From Carposina sasakii (lineage: Eukaryota > Arthropoda > Insecta > Lepidoptera > Carposinidae), in the NCBI GenBank assembly GCA_014607495.2, contig CP053163.1:4382716-4446715 (forward strand): 64,000 bases of DNA. Direction: 5' to 3'. Position 1 is the first letter of the stretch. Each line of letters begins with the position of its first letter. The notes under the pieces were generated by a model. That model did not search any database. It saw only the letters and a program-made list of their open reading frames with translations, and was not told the DNA's origin. Made by a program: the position numbers and the translations under genes. This document shows, piece by piece, positions 40,601 to 51,830 of this stretch.

Positions 40601-40735
40601 ATTATTACTATTAACAATATATTCATTTTCAAACCAATCCATAAATATATCGGCTAAAAGAGGTGAAAGCGGAGAACCCATAGTAAGACCATCCTTTTGT
40701 ATGTAATATGTACTATTATAGCAGAAATCGTACAT

Positions 40736-41300
40736 TTAGGCAGATCAACCAGAAAAAACATTTTAAATTAGTAGACATTAATATCGTTACTGAAAGTACA
40801 GGAAAATATATAGGTGTATGAGCACAAAGAATTTTCCGATACGAATCTATGAGCAAAAACCGCAATGGAAGTTATTTTAATAAACTACAACCCAACAAAG
40901 CCGCTGCATATATAATACTTGAACCTCGATACAAAACTCTAAGCTCGAACAGAATAGAAAGCCTTCATGAAACATCTCCCTCTGTCTAAGCCAGCAATCT
41001 ATGCAAATCATACAGCAGACACATTGAGGAGCTGTACTTATAAACATCATGTGACCGGTATATCCTACGTGGGATGAATCACATGGCTACTGTTTGCCTC
41101 TCTTTCACCCGTACCATTGTCACACTGTCACTCATCTTCCGTTATGCTTTGGTTTCTTTACATAGCGAAGACTATTATCGTAGGCACCGTTAAAAGGTCA
41201 TGATTTAGCTTACGTACCGATGCTTTGTGATGTTACCGCTATGATAGGAAAATGTTTTATTGATCAATTGAGTGACTGACAGACATGCACAGCTGAAACT
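40736..41300. other. Non-coding stretch, no gene seen
   Basis: Nothing recognisable upstream of the truncated Penelope-like frame. Confidence 0.4.
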
Positions 41301-41304
41301 CATA

Positions 41305-41470
41305 ATCTTCCTGCCCTTATCCCAGTAGTTATAGGGTTATAGTTATAGGGGTTATATGGTTTCTTTCGAAAGTCATATTGCCAAGGATTTGGCGTTTTTT
41401 TTACGGCCGGTTGCCTGCCTGACGCAAACCCTCCTCGGATGCATGCACAGCCGAAACTACTAGGTGTAAT
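41305..41470 (-). repeat. RTE-type SINE/LINE tail fragment
   Basis: 'catcttcctgcccttatccc' variant, 'atggtttctttcgaaagtca' and 'tacggccggttgcctgcctg' match the body and tail of the SINE at 21851; the head is missing. The 67-codon minus ORF is this repeat. Confidence 0.55.
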
Positions 41471-42044
41471 AAGCATTGCTCCCTGGAGCGTGTAGGGAAA
41501 CACTAAGGATTTCCTGATATTCCCATGGTACCTAATTTACGTGGACTAAGTGGGCATGTAAGTTATATTGACCGTCCACTCATTCTATAAGAATATACCT
41601 TAGTCTAGCAGGATTTACTAATAAAGGGGCAGCAGAGGTCGAGATGTTTGTGTTTTCAATAGAAAAATTATGTCACGTCACGTCACGCTAAGCGTACACG
41701 GAGTTATGAAGTTCTACCCTATGGCTACGGGAGATTAAAATAAAGTTTGAAATTATGTGGAATGCATTTAGTGATGCATTATGATAAACGTGGCTGTGAC
41801 TTCTCCTTTATGATCTTGCAGTTCTGGCTACCCCATTAGTAAAAATATAGTTGTCTAGCCGTATGTGCTGCGAACTTTGCAGTTACTCGCAATAATAACA
41901 CATTATCTAGGCTCGCTGGATTAATGAATTTTTTCCCCCCAGAAAACAAGGACAAAAAACTTATTAGATTTTTGATGAAATGAAAACGTGTCGAATGTAT
42001 TCGGCATGAATGCACACACAACTTACTTGTCGTTTGTTTTTCTA

Positions 42045-42428
42045 TCTTTTTGGTCGTCAACGTTCCCGAAAACTACGGAATCTCCTCATCATCACGATCA
42101 TTTTTCTCCATGGAAGCATACCTGGGAAGTATCTGGTTTCCAAAATATTAGGATACAAAGTTGAGTAAATAGACTGCGTTTTTCTGCATAAATGCACATT
42201 GACGCGTGTAGCAAGATTTTTTTTAAGAGAAATAATTAATATCTGTCTATGAAAAAACTAGCATAAATACTGGACACTATAAATTTTGCCCGACTAAGTT
42301 ATAAAAAAAAATCTAAAAATTTTACATCGTTACCCAGCATTTTTTTTTGGCATAAACTTACTTTATTTGATGTATAGAGTACGTACCTACCCTTTGTTAA
42401 GGGTGGCAATGAAAGAACATCCTGTATA
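42045..42428 (+). mobile_element. MITE family K, copy 3
   Basis: Complete copy from TTTTTGGTCGTCAACGTTCC to ACATCCTGTATA; more diverged than copies 1 and 2. Confidence 0.7.
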
Positions 42429-42839
42429 CGTATTTGTTACGTAACGAATTTAAGTTTTCTACATAGATGTGCCAGTCAAAGTCTAAGCCTAAGTGCGATT
42501 ACACGCATGGCTTCCCTAAAACGTTGGATCGTGTGTTAAGAAAATTGACTTAAAAGCATCAAGCCTTAAGTGGCGATTATATTTTATTCCTTCCCGTACT
42601 TCATTCTTTTAGCATGATGTAGGTATGCGGATTTTATCTCTTAGAAAGTGGAATAAAAATGTTGGAAAATAGAGAGCAAGCAGTAGGTATAAATATGCAA
42701 GGGGGAATGTTTGGAACCTCTAAATGCAATCATGTGTAATATGCCTCAAAGAAAACTGACTCAGTACGAATATTTTTATAGTTACTATTACCTATATATT
42801 GTTAATTCGTTTTGTTTGTCTTCCGAAGATTGTAAAAAT

Positions 42840-42950
42840 ATGGCCGATTTACCATAACATAACGATTGCCTACCAGAAGGGTAAGATGCGGTCTTTCTCT
42901 AAAACGTGATCAAGATAGCAGCATCAACTTTATCTTACAGATAGATAAAT
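42840..42950. repeat. Relative of the foldback MITE at 29253
   Basis: GGTCTTTCTCTAAAACGTGA and 'tagcagcatcaactttatct' match the hairpin at 29253-29390 with substitutions; arms are decayed. Confidence 0.5.
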
Positions 42951-43229
42951 AATAAATAAATAAATAGATTTATTTGCACCAAAGAATTAGGTTACATTTT
43001 AACACATTACAGTTCCAATCTATAGGACAGGGCAAAGCTAGACCTATCTTACCATTGAAAAAATCGTTTCAAAATTAAATTTTATTTATTTTCATTTATT
43101 TATTTATTAAAATAGTAATTTCACAGCATCACAGCGTAGACCAATGTGCCATGAGTTACAACAATTGAAAACATGTAAATTAATACAATAAAACAACAAC
43201 AATATTATAAAGTAAAATAAAAAACAACA

Positions 43230-43404
43230 AATAATATAAAGAAAGGTCAGGTCAAGAGTACCCTAAACTGACGAGCGAGCATGAAGAATATCATGAAAGT
43301 AGATGAAGCGAAAGAGGTGTGTCAGGATCGTAGCAAATGGAGATCCGTGATCTCCGCCTACCCCTCCGGGAAAGAGGCGTGATTATGTATGTATGTATGT
43401 ATGT
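43230..43404 (+). pseudogene. LINE ORF C-terminus with (TATG)n tail
   Basis: Plus-strand frame VDEAKEVCQDRSKWRSVISA then YPSGKEA and TGA at 43380-43382, followed by TTATGTATGTATGTATGTATG. This is the extreme C-terminus of an RTE-like LINE and its microsatellite tail. It shows what the tails at 10560, 17530, 23310 and 54985 derive from. Confidence 0.6.
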
Positions 43405-43625
43405 AAATAACATCAACAACTATGTAGTACTTGTTTGTTTGTTTTAAATGGTCTTTATTGAATAACAGTATAAATTATTAGACAAATTTGTAACTACAAT
43501 AAAGGACTAATTACAAAATTAACTTACCAAAAAAAAAATAGTGCTTTTACAGGCTAGAATGCGCCTTTATAAGACATAGCTGTTGCCCGCGACTTCGTCC
43601 GCGTCAACAAACAGAATAAAATATT

Positions 43626-43882
43626 TTAAAGTACTTCTGCGTAAATTATATTTTTTGTTTTATTTTCTTGTGGCAGAAGAACATACTGATTTTCTCCGCA
43701 ACCCGATCTTGACAACGCGACATATAATTGGCCGTGTGAAAAGCAGTCTTGACGTAAGTCAATTCCAACGTGTTAAAACGTTTGCCCCTGTGATTTATTA
43801 ATTGTTACAGCAAAAGATAACTTAACAGGGAATTGAATTCTTTTAAAATGTTGAATAACTTTTCCTAAGACGGTATTTTCAT
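43626..43882 (-). pseudogene. Helitron Rep/helicase, C-terminal end
   Basis: Minus-strand frame: RIQFPVKLSFAVTINKSQGQ TF, a stop (TAA near 43774), [32 protein letters not shown], and [10 protein letters not shown] before TAA at 43628-43626. These are motifs V (TINKSQGQT) and VI (YVALSR) of the PIF1-family helicase that ends the Helitron Rep-helicase, plus its typical last residues. Only one stop breaks ~85 codons. Forty bases further on lies GACGCGGACGAAGTCGCGGGC, the 3' end shared with the dispersed Helitron-like repeats. The rest of the protein is missing; upstream the sequence is a tandem duplication. The plus-strand ORF 43583-43801 is its shadow. Confidence 0.75.
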
Positions 43883-44065
43883 ATCTCTCAAAATTTAGCT
43901 GGGCTGTTAAGGGTTCTGCATCAGGTTATCTAGACCTTCAATTTTATTACGTTATTAGAAAGTGCTTATCATGCTGAGCAACTTTTCCTAAGACGGTATT
44001 TTCATATCTCTCAAAGTTTAGCTGGGCTGCTAAGGGTTCTGCATCAGGCAGTCTAGACCTTCAAT
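43852..44065. repeat. Tandem duplication of ~125 bp upstream of Helitron helicase
   Basis: 'aacttttcctaagacggtat' to 'tctagaccttcaattttatt' at 43856-43950 recurs at 43979-44065 with few changes, including 'tagctgggctgttaagggtt' and 'ctgcatcagg'. Confidence 0.75.
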
Positions 44066-44384
44066 TTTTTTCTTTCATATCATTTCTACGTCATTTTATT
44101 CTTTCATACATATTTTTTGGATAACTTGAACCGTTTACGCAGCGCACGCAACGGAAGTCTCCAAAGTTGAATAATTTTCCCCGTTTTTTCCACATTTTCC
44201 TCTTATTCTTCGTCCCTATTGGTCGCACTGTGATGATATATAGCCTAAAGCCTTCCTCGATAAATGGACTATCCAACACAAAAAGAATTTTTTAATTCGA
44301 CCCAGTAGTTCCGGAGATTAGCGCGTTCAATCAAACAAACAAACAAACAAACTCTTCAGCTTTATAATATTATTATATTATACT

Positions 44385-44612
44385 AGCAGCCGCCCACGAC
44401 TTCGTCCGCGTGAGGGGGCGTTGTACCCGTCTATTTCAACCCCTTCATCCCTTTTTTTCGAAATAAAAAGTAGCCTATGTTCTGTCTCAGGGTCTAAAGA
44501 TTGTCTGTACCAAATTTCATCAAAATCGGTTGCGAGGTTTAAGCGGGAAAGCGTAACAGACAGACAGACAGACAGACAGAGTTACTTTCGCATTTATAAT
44601 ATTAGTTGGGAT
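44385..44612 (-). mobile_element. Helitron-like repeat, CACGACTTCGTCCGCGTG type
   Basis: On the minus strand starts ACTAATATTATAAATGCGAA, has a CTGTCTGTCTGTCTGTCTG run, ATTTTGATGAAATTTGGTAC, and ends CACGCGGACGAAGTCGTGGG then CGGCTGCTAG. Confidence 0.55.
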
Positions 44613-44619
44613 ATTAATA

Positions 44620-45285
44620 ATATAATATAAAGTATAGATTACACATAACACTTTGCACTAATATAGCACTGGTAAAAACATCACTAAGCAAAATAAAGTT
44701 TAACAACTAGACATCGAATTACTAGAAATGATCCAATTAGTGATTGGCATCATTTAAAGCTACCGAAAAGAACAGAGGTAGTATGATTAAATACAATAGC
44801 AAGTATTAGTTACTAGTAGTTACTTATTACAACTTAGTTACTTATGACAACTAGTAGTCACTTATTACATTATGCTATCTAGACAAATACCTTGTAACCG
44901 TCCGTGTGAATTCTGCCAGTTAACAAGTAGTACAAGTCCACCTCCCGAGATACCGAGTTTAGTATACCTCTCGTTATTGACGTAGGTAATAAAATATATA
45001 TGTTAAACAAAACATTCTACTTAAGAGACTGTTTAAATAACCTTAAATATGTATTTTAGATAATTGACTTCCACATTAATCAACTCGTGGCTTAGCTAAT
45101 TAATAACAACATAATTATTAATACAATGTAATTATTGCAGTACTTAATTAAATTTCATCTATATTGGATGAGTTGTGTAAGGGACTAGGTAGTGTGGGTG
45201 GGTATTTAATAAGTTACCTGCATGATTGAGATTATGCTATTCCTGCTATCAATCATCTCATCATCTAACTGATATCAATCATCAC
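44620..45285. other. Non-coding stretch, no gene seen
   Basis: AT-rich with TTACTAGTAGTTACTTATTA-like simple repeats near 44810-44870; no gene. Confidence 0.4.
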
Positions 45286-45289
45286 ATCA

Positions 45290-46140
45290 GCATTTGCAGT
45301 CCACTGCTAGACGTAGGCCTCCCCCAGGCCATAAAGCTACTGCCATGGGGGGTATTTGCCCTTAGCACGCTGGACAGTAGTCTTGGGCATACTAATTTAC
45401 AACAGGGAGTGCTCAGTTTAGTTCACCGCTCATAAACAAACATGTTCGTTCTTCTAGTTCGTTAGTTCATCAGTTCCTAGCTCGAACTAGACCGATCCGA
45501 TCACATCGTTCGCTCGTTTTAATACGGTTCCTATCTACATGCGACAACTAGTTTGTTCTTCTAGTTCGTCAGTTCCTAGCTCGAATTAAACCGATCTGAT
45601 CACAACGTTCGCTCGTTTTAATACGGTTACTGCAACATGCGAAAATATTTATGGAATGCTTTTAATCTCTAAAAACGGCAAAATTTTCTTAATTAATGAA
45701 TATTCATAAAAATATTGGTGTAATAAAATAAGCCTTTACCTATATTTTTCGCCTGTTATATGTTTAGCTATCCCGTGCGTGACGATCTTAGTTCAGTCGA
45801 CGTAAATCTCGTTCATTCGCCACGAACTAAACGAACTACGAAATGGGGAATGAACTAACTAGTTCGCGTTTTTCACCTGTGGGAGCGCTCTTTTGACCTA
45901 GTTCGTACACGAACTACACAAGACTACTGGACAGGGGTTTGGTACTCGTAACTGCAGTGTGATTTTATGACTATGTCGTCACATGGAGGACCGCCCATCT
46001 CCCGGAAACCCTTAATCGCCTCTTACGATACCCATGGGCATTTGGGCAAGCATAGGGTGGCGATATTCTACCGCTCTGCGGACACGCCACAGCATATCGA
46101 AACACACGGCTGTGGTCGCAGAATGGGGTGGCCAGAACTG
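45290..46140 (-). repeat. SINE/LINE-tail repeat split by a hAT MITE
   Basis: 45290-45377 ('gcagtccactgctagacgta', 'ggcctcccccaggcc') and 45927-46140 ('catctcccggaaacccttaa', 'tcgcctcttacgataccca', 'cggctgtggtcgcagaatgg') are the two halves of one minus-strand copy of the family at 35510, separated by the element 45378-45926. Confidence 0.6.
45378..45926. mobile_element. Non-autonomous hAT element with internal tandem repeat
   Basis: Ends TAGTCTTGGG and CACAAGACTA; exact 8 bp flanks CTGGACAG (45370-45377, 45927-45934). Inside, a ~110 bp unit is repeated twice in tandem (about 45446-45555 and 45556-45650: GTTCTTCTAGTTCGT..CAGTTCCTAGCTCGAA, GTTCGCTCGTTTTAATACGG). GTTCG and CGAAC words fill both arms. 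Confidence 0.8.
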
Positions 46141-46146
46141 ATATCT

Positions 46147-46466
46147 TCTATACATATAATAAAAATGTAACGGATCGCTGTCTGTACATGGAAGATATAT
46201 AAGAAAAAATATTATAGAATACCTTTATCAACGCAATAGTATCCAAAACAATTATTTTTGGAATTTTTGTTTTAAGTTTGTCTGTGCGTTTGTGCACGCT
46301 AATCGCTGAACCGATTTCGATGCAGTTTTCAGGAACATATTGTGACAGGTCCCACTTGACATATAGGCTACTTTTTATACCGGGAAAATGTTTTAATCCC
46401 GGATAATTTCGATATTTTGTTTTTTTTTCTGTGGTCCACGCGGACGGAGTCGCGGGCGTCCACTAG
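46147..46466 (+). mobile_element. Full-length non-autonomous Helitron-like repeat (320 bp)
   Basis: Starts TCTATACATATAATAAAAAT, contains GTAACGGATCGCTGTCTGTA, 'tgtgcacgctaatcgctgaa', 'atgcagttttcaggaaca', TACCGGGAAAATGTTTTAAT and ends with the GGACG..CGTCC hairpin and CACTAG before T. Sister copies: 23071, 25583, 58794. Confidence 0.65.
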
Positions 46467-46954
46467 TCAAAAATATATAATGATGCGTACCGGTAAAATT
46501 TAACATGTAATCAGTCTTAAATTATGTTACAATTTTACGAGCGACAGTGAAGTTCACTTACTCATTTAGCGCCTTCATTTAGCGTTTTCGTTATATAACG
46601 TGATGAGCCCCAGCCACCATTGGTAAAAATATTTCGTTAACTTTGCGAACTTCGCTATCACTGTGTTACAAGCGGTAACACGATTATAATTTAATTTAAA
46701 GTTGTCTGCAAAGTCTCAACACGAAATTAAAGTTCGTAACTTATGAGTGAACCAGATAGTATCCGCAAGGGACAAGTTATTAATAGAAATCCTAAAACCC
46801 TTAGTAAGTGTTTAATAGAACAAAATTAAGATTAAGTGAACTATCTATTTTAGAGTTTAGCAACTCCATTAAGAAGGGTAGGTAGGTACTTTTACTCGTG
46901 TTGCTGTAGATAGGTGTTTATAAATTTGGAATCACCCTTAACACCCACATATTT

Positions 46955-47310
46955 GTAAGTAAGGCGTAAGTTCGATCCCAGTCACGGGCCTGTACCAATG
47001 AATTTATATCATGTGCTTACAGATTTTAATAACGCATAAATTGTCACTTAGGTCGTGCCTCGGAAAACACGTAAAACCGTTAGTCCTGCGCCTGATCTCT
47101 CACCGGTCGTATCGGCTTTCCATCCCATCGGACTATAAGAGTGACGGAATAGAGAGTGCATCTGTGTTTGCGCACACACTTGTGCACTATAATATCTCAT
47201 GCGTACCTGGCAAATCTCCGTAGAGATTGGCCGCTTTGGCCGAAATACTGTCGGATTTTATTTTATTTATGTGCAGCCCACGACTTCGTCCGCGTAAACT
47301 TTAGGAATCC
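46955..47310 (+). repeat. tRNA-derived SINE, 5'-truncated
   Basis: 'aggcgtaagttcgatcccag' (box B region) then 'cacgggcctgtaccaatgaa', 'tctcaccggtcgtatcggct', 'gagagtgcatctgtgtttgc' and 'gcgtacctggcaaatctccg'. This is the lepidopteran SINE body I know; the box A half is lost. A Helitron-like 3' fragment (GCCCACGACTTCGTCCGCGT, minus sense) follows at 47276. Confidence 0.6.
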
Positions 47311-47482
47311 TGTTTATTCCCGTTCCCGATGGAATTTCTAGAAATTCTTTCTTCTCGAATGCCTACGTCATACAAAGAACACCTTTATTATTAGGATTAT
47401 TCATGGGTAGGTAAGTACGTATGCGTAAAAATTTAGTCCATAAATTCTTCAAATAGGCTCTTGTGACTATAGGATCCTAAGG

Positions 47483-47670
47483 GTAAAGATACACGGACTG
47501 CAATTCAACTGCAAGACGACTGCAAAATTGCAGTTCCGATGCAGTTTGAATGCAGTTGGCACGACTGCAAGCCAACTGCACGTTAAGTGGCGTGTAACTG
47601 CACACTAACTGCATCGGAACTGCAATTTTGCAGTCGACTTGCAGTTTAATCGCAGTCCATGTGTCTTTAC
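47483..47670. mobile_element. Foldback MITE rich in CTGCAGT motifs
   Basis: GTAAAGATACACGGACTGCA is inverted as GCAGTCCATGTGTCTTTAC; inner arms CTGCAAAATTGCAGTTCCGA and TCGGAACTGCAATTTTGCAG are exact complements. The words ACTGCA/TGCAGT occur more than ten times in 188 bp. Confidence 0.75.
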
Positions 47671-47679
47671 AGGTATAGA

Positions 47680-48625
47680 ATGTATGTTATGGTAGGCAGG
47701 TACCTGAAATTAAAATTGCCTACTACTTGAGTTGTTACATGTTAGAGTATCATACTTTGAACACGTTTTTAATGCAAATATGTTTACAAAATATAATTTT
47801 TGTTATGCTATCTATCGTTAAAATTTACCGAATATTTGTCCTCCGTTTATTACCCGTAACTTTTTACGAGCACGCAGCAATTTCCACGATGCCACACGTA
47901 AAGTTACATAAAGCATAAACGAAATAGCCCGAAGCGTTTTCACCATCAATAGAAAACTACAATGGATATGGTAAATGCTTACATTTTCCAATTTCCGTGT
48001 ATCTAAAGCGAAGCTGTTGAAGTGCCGTTATACCTAGTAATTATAGTGTTCATAAAATATGTTTTCATGTTTGATAATGTTAAAAAATAAATAAAATGTT
48101 AGAATATTTATTTAGTGTTTGCAACAATAAAGCGCGCGATATCTATACTAGCAGGAGCGAAAACATAACGAAAGATATTGTTACAAACGTCTTGTGCATG
48201 TGCGTATGCTTTAAAATAAATGAAGAAAAAATATGTTTCCCTTGAATGTAGGTATATAAACATATCTTTTGCTGTCTATTCTCCGTGCTGTTGCCAAAAT
48301 CCGGTGTCAGGGCCTTTTTACGAGAGACATACTCGTAAACTGGCATATGTCTTGTAAAAAGTTTATTCAAATGTCTCCGGCTATTGAGCTGCTCCTTACG
48401 AGGGTGCTCGTGTCTTAAGCCGACCCGGGAGGAAGGATAAGTAAGAGTCAGGAGACCTAGAAACTAGCTACCGTCCGCGACTTTAAAATGTAGCGATTTT
48501 ATCGTTTTTATCCGTACGTACTCCCAACTATACAGCGTGGAGAGGTAACAGACAAACAATTTACTTTCGCATTTATTATTAGTTGGCAATAATACTTATC
48601 ACCTGCATTTTTTTAGGTATGTACA
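47680..48625. other. Non-coding stretch, no gene seen
   Basis: AT-rich with small Helitron-like scraps (48465-48600); ORFs of 60-75 codons here have no recognisable content. Confidence 0.4.
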
Positions 48626-48629
48626 TGTG

Positions 48630-48745
48630 GTAAGAGTTGACTAAGGAATTCGGCATTCTCTCAGGTGATAATCTAGCAACCTGTCACTGATAATTAATTA
48701 TCCTGCAATTCTGGCTACCCCATTTCGCAAACACAGCAGTGTGTA
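48630..48745 (-). repeat. Dispersed GGGGTAGCC short repeat, inverted copy
   Basis: 'ctaaggaattcggcattctc', 'caggtgataatctagcaacc' and 'attctggctaccccatttcg' match the reverse complement of 6885-7085. Confidence 0.5.
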
Positions 48746-49122
48746 TTATGTATGTATATAATTAGTTAGGCAAAGTATCATCAATGCGTATGATACGTGG
48801 AAACGGTATAAGTGGAAATTTTCGGCCAGCGATTGGTTCATGTAGCGCTACATGCATACATAGCGGTTCCTCTACGTTTTTCCTTCATGACAAGACCCCT
48901 CTGGAATCTTGAGACAGAATACTTAGATTTACGTCGCTTACTGCACCCTCGTAGGAAAATCTCAACAGAGACATATTTAGGCCACTTTGCCCTATTTTGG
49001 TGCTAACGGCGATACACATCTATTTATTTTTGTTCTTGACGGAGTTTTTACTTTTAACACTTAGGTTACCTACTCGAAACATTGGATATATTAAAAATAT
49101 TAGTAATTTATGTATATACGGG

Positions 49123-49460
49123 GTAATTTTTGGTCGTCAACGTTCCCGAAAACTACGAAATCTCCTCATCATTTTACTCCATGGAAGCATACCTGGGAAG
49201 TGTCTGGTTTTCAAAATATTAGGGCCCAAAGTTGAATAAATAGATTGCGTTTTTCTGCATAAATGCACATTGACGTGTGCCAAGATTTTTTCACAAGAAA
49301 TAATTTATATATGAAAATACTAGCATAAACACTGGACACTATAAATTTCGCCCGATCGAGTAATTAAAAACAAATTTTAAAAAATTTACATCATTTCCCA
49401 GCATTTTTTTTGGCATAAACTTACTTTATTTCATGTATAGTGTACTTACCTTTCGTTAAG
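49123..49460 (+). mobile_element. MITE family K, copy 4
   Basis: From TATACGGGGTAATTTTTGGT through 'ccatggaagcatacctggga' to 'ctttatttcatgtatagtgt'; right end lost. Confidence 0.65.
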
Positions 49461-49464
49461 GTAT

Positions 49465-50790
49465 ATTCGATAAGGTAACGAAAAACAATGTATTTGAGAG
49501 CACGATTTTCATATTAGAAATGTGTAATCTCATATTAATTACATATTTTTGCCTTACTAATAATAAAGTCTGCATTTTACATATTCTAATTTGACTATCT
49601 CCTTAGACTGGAACATGGAGAACTAAATCACTTAGTTTAATAACGCTGTTCACGTGAAGTTAGTTCACGGTTCAGCGTCGTGTTCGCGTGAACATTTTGT
49701 TCAGTAAACTTTGTACAGCTAATCAACTAATGGAAGTCGAAATTGAGAAAGTGGTAGTTTCATTAGTAATAAGACCTCAGGGTTAACATTCTTATATCTT
49801 TAATATTATTATTATGTCAATAACTTCAGTTTGTTGTAAATGTATGTACTTTGAAATGTCTTAATTGACCGGACTACCTATTTAGTTTATACGTCACGTG
49901 GGGATAAAAAATCTTTAACTTTGAAGGATAAAGTTGATACTGTCTCTCTATCTTGATGAATTTTTAGGAAAAGTCAGCATCTTTATTTATCAGCTAGAAC
50001 TATCTGCCTATTGAAAAATCTGCCTCTATAGTCTACTTATCCATATACACATATTTACATGTATGCACAACTTCAGTGAGTAAATGACAAAAACAAAGTT
50101 AGTATAATTCAAAATTTAAAATTCAAAATCATTTATTCGACATGAAAGCACTAACAACTTGTTTGTCAATGGTCTTTTTATATGTTACTTTCTATGTTCG
50201 CACCCCAAAATGAAACAGCTACCAAACAAAAAAAGGAGGTGAATTTAAACGACCTAAAAAATAAATCGCAAAGCTACTGCAACTACTGTAATCCAGGATC
50301 AATAAAGGCAACCAGAAAAATGCAAATAAAGAATAGAAGAGGGACAAAAAGGCATAGGGACCTAACATGCGACTATGAATTATTAATGATAAAAATACAG
50401 ATTGTGAAAGTATGAAGATACCTACGCTTCTGACAAATAAATTATAAACAGTGGAAAAATACTTTTATATTATCCCTAATATAAGTCATGTATCTCTATT
50501 CCGCAAAATTACCTATTAGTTCTTACTCCAAACCCAAAGAGCGATGTAATATTTCATAGGGTAGAAGAATTCTCATGAGCAACATTTCTCCCGACGCTAA
50601 GTGAAGTCGAGTGGCAAAACATTACGATACAAATGACCACATTAAGAATACAAATTGTTACCGATCAATGCAGCTGCTACGGAGGTAGATTTGTAGCATT
50701 CAAATCTTGTTTAGGTACTATTAAACAACACATCAATATTGATCTACTAATTACGAGTTTAACCGTTAATTCATTAAGCAAATGTATGTA
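49465..50790. other. Non-coding stretch with a MITE scrap
   Basis: 49640-49710 holds GTTCACGTGAAGTTAGTTCA / TGTTCGCGTGAAC inverted words; 49918-50000 is a decayed relative of the MITE at 29253 (AAAGTTGATACTGTCTCTCT). 'aaaattcaaaatcatttatt' near 50120 resembles a LINE tail. No gene; the 77-codon ORF at 50182 has no recognisable domain. Confidence 0.4.
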
Positions 50791-50794
50791 AGCC

Positions 50795-51055
50795 GCGTGG
50801 TGCCGGCAGAGTAGAGTTTGTACCACCCCTGCCTGTCCGTGGGTATCGTACGAGGCGATTAAGGGTTTCCGGGAGGTGGGCAGCAGCGCCTCCCGTACTG
50901 ACAACATAGTCCGAAAATCCCACTGCGGTCACCAACCCGCCTGCCCAGCGAAGTGACTATGGGCAAAACCTCCCTGTGGTAGAAGCCTTGTGGCGTGCCC
51001 TGGGGGAGGCCTACGTCCAGCAGTGGACTGCAATAGGCTGAAGAAGAAGAAGAAG
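50795..51055 (+). repeat. SINE/LINE-tail repeat, near full length
   Basis: 'gccgcgtggtgccggcagag', 'gggtatcgtacgaggcgatt', 'gtgccctgggggaggcctac', 'agcagtggactgcaataggc', ending in a GAAGAAGAAGAAG run. Confidence 0.65.
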
Positions 51056-51571
51056 TATATGGCTAATGGGCATCATTGTATGTAGGTATGTATTAATATT
51101 AGGAATTTAACATTTTTAAATTATCTTTTTTAATTACTTTTTGAACAGTATAGTGTCTGTTGTAAATCGGATTTTTAATAAATTTTGATACACTTTAGTA
51201 CCTACGTTTATTTAGGACAGTGTAAGCTAAAGATCCTATACAAACAATAGCACAGCTCTAAATTATTAAGTGAGTTGTAGGTAATGGCTGTAATGCTCTT
51301 ATAGGAAAGGTTTAATTTTCACGCATAACATTTTTCATTCTATAAGCGCAAAACGTTGGGAAGTACTCTTTCACCCTACCCAAAAGAAAGTAATAATACC
51401 GCCATGAAATGTAGCGAGTCACCTAACAACCCTTAAAAATTGAGGTGACAAAGAAAGGATGGCTGTAAGCACGAACCTAAAAAGAAATATTGTAGCTACC
51501 AGGACGAAAAATAACGTTGTCAATAATGTAAAAGTGTAATGAGATGGTCAAATTCGTCGTCCGAGTTAAAT

Positions 51572-51644
51572 GACCCGGTAGCTCAGTTGGTTAGAGCGAA
51601 GCACGGAATGCGAGAGGTCGTGAGTTCAAGTCTCACTCGGGTGA
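51572..51644 (+). pseudogene. tRNA-like sequence, copy 1
   Basis: 73 bases with box A TAGCTCAGTTGG (51579-51590, perfect consensus), box B-like GAGTTCAAGTC (51622), D stem GCTC/GAGC, T stem GTGAG/CTCAC and six acceptor pairs (ACCCGG/TCGGGT). The anticodon arm (AAGCACGGAATGCGAGA) does not pair and lacks U33, and the first acceptor pair is G-G. It is a degenerate tRNA or a SINE head, not a working tRNA. Confidence 0.65.
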
Positions 51645-51830
51645 ATTTTTTTTCATTTCTTAATATTATTTCTAATATCTTAATTTATATAAAAATTAAA
51701 AGATATTGTGCTGAGGGATTCAGCTTTGTTTACCGAGATTTGGCTAGGGTAAAGCTATCGGGATGAAAAATAACGTTGCCAATAATGTAAAAGTGTAAGG
51801 AGGTGGTAAAATTCGTCATCCGAGTTAATT

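Larger units (their letters stand above)
38991..40735 (-). pseudogene. Penelope-like retroelement: RT plus GIY-YIG endonuclease, truncated
   Basis: Penelope-like elements copy RNA at chromosomal nicks or ends with an RT related to telomerase and a C-terminal GIY-YIG nuclease. Reading minus from 40735: QKDGLTMGSPLSPLLADIFM (RT motif), then a copia insertion (39944-40600), then YYFRYVDDIILCW with the catalytic YVDD (about 39915), FLDVTITR, the thumb region (YRKPTHTDVTIP, HPWQHKLAAYKSMIHRLV), and the nuclease GVYSLHCPDCNSVYIGQTGR ... RYQEHLAAYRNN with the CxxC spacer typical of the family. The frame is open throughout. The N-terminal half of the RT is absent upstream of 40735. The stop at 38991 comes from an inserted MITE; the original would lie two codons on. 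Non-functional because of the insertion and the truncation. Confidence 0.9.
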
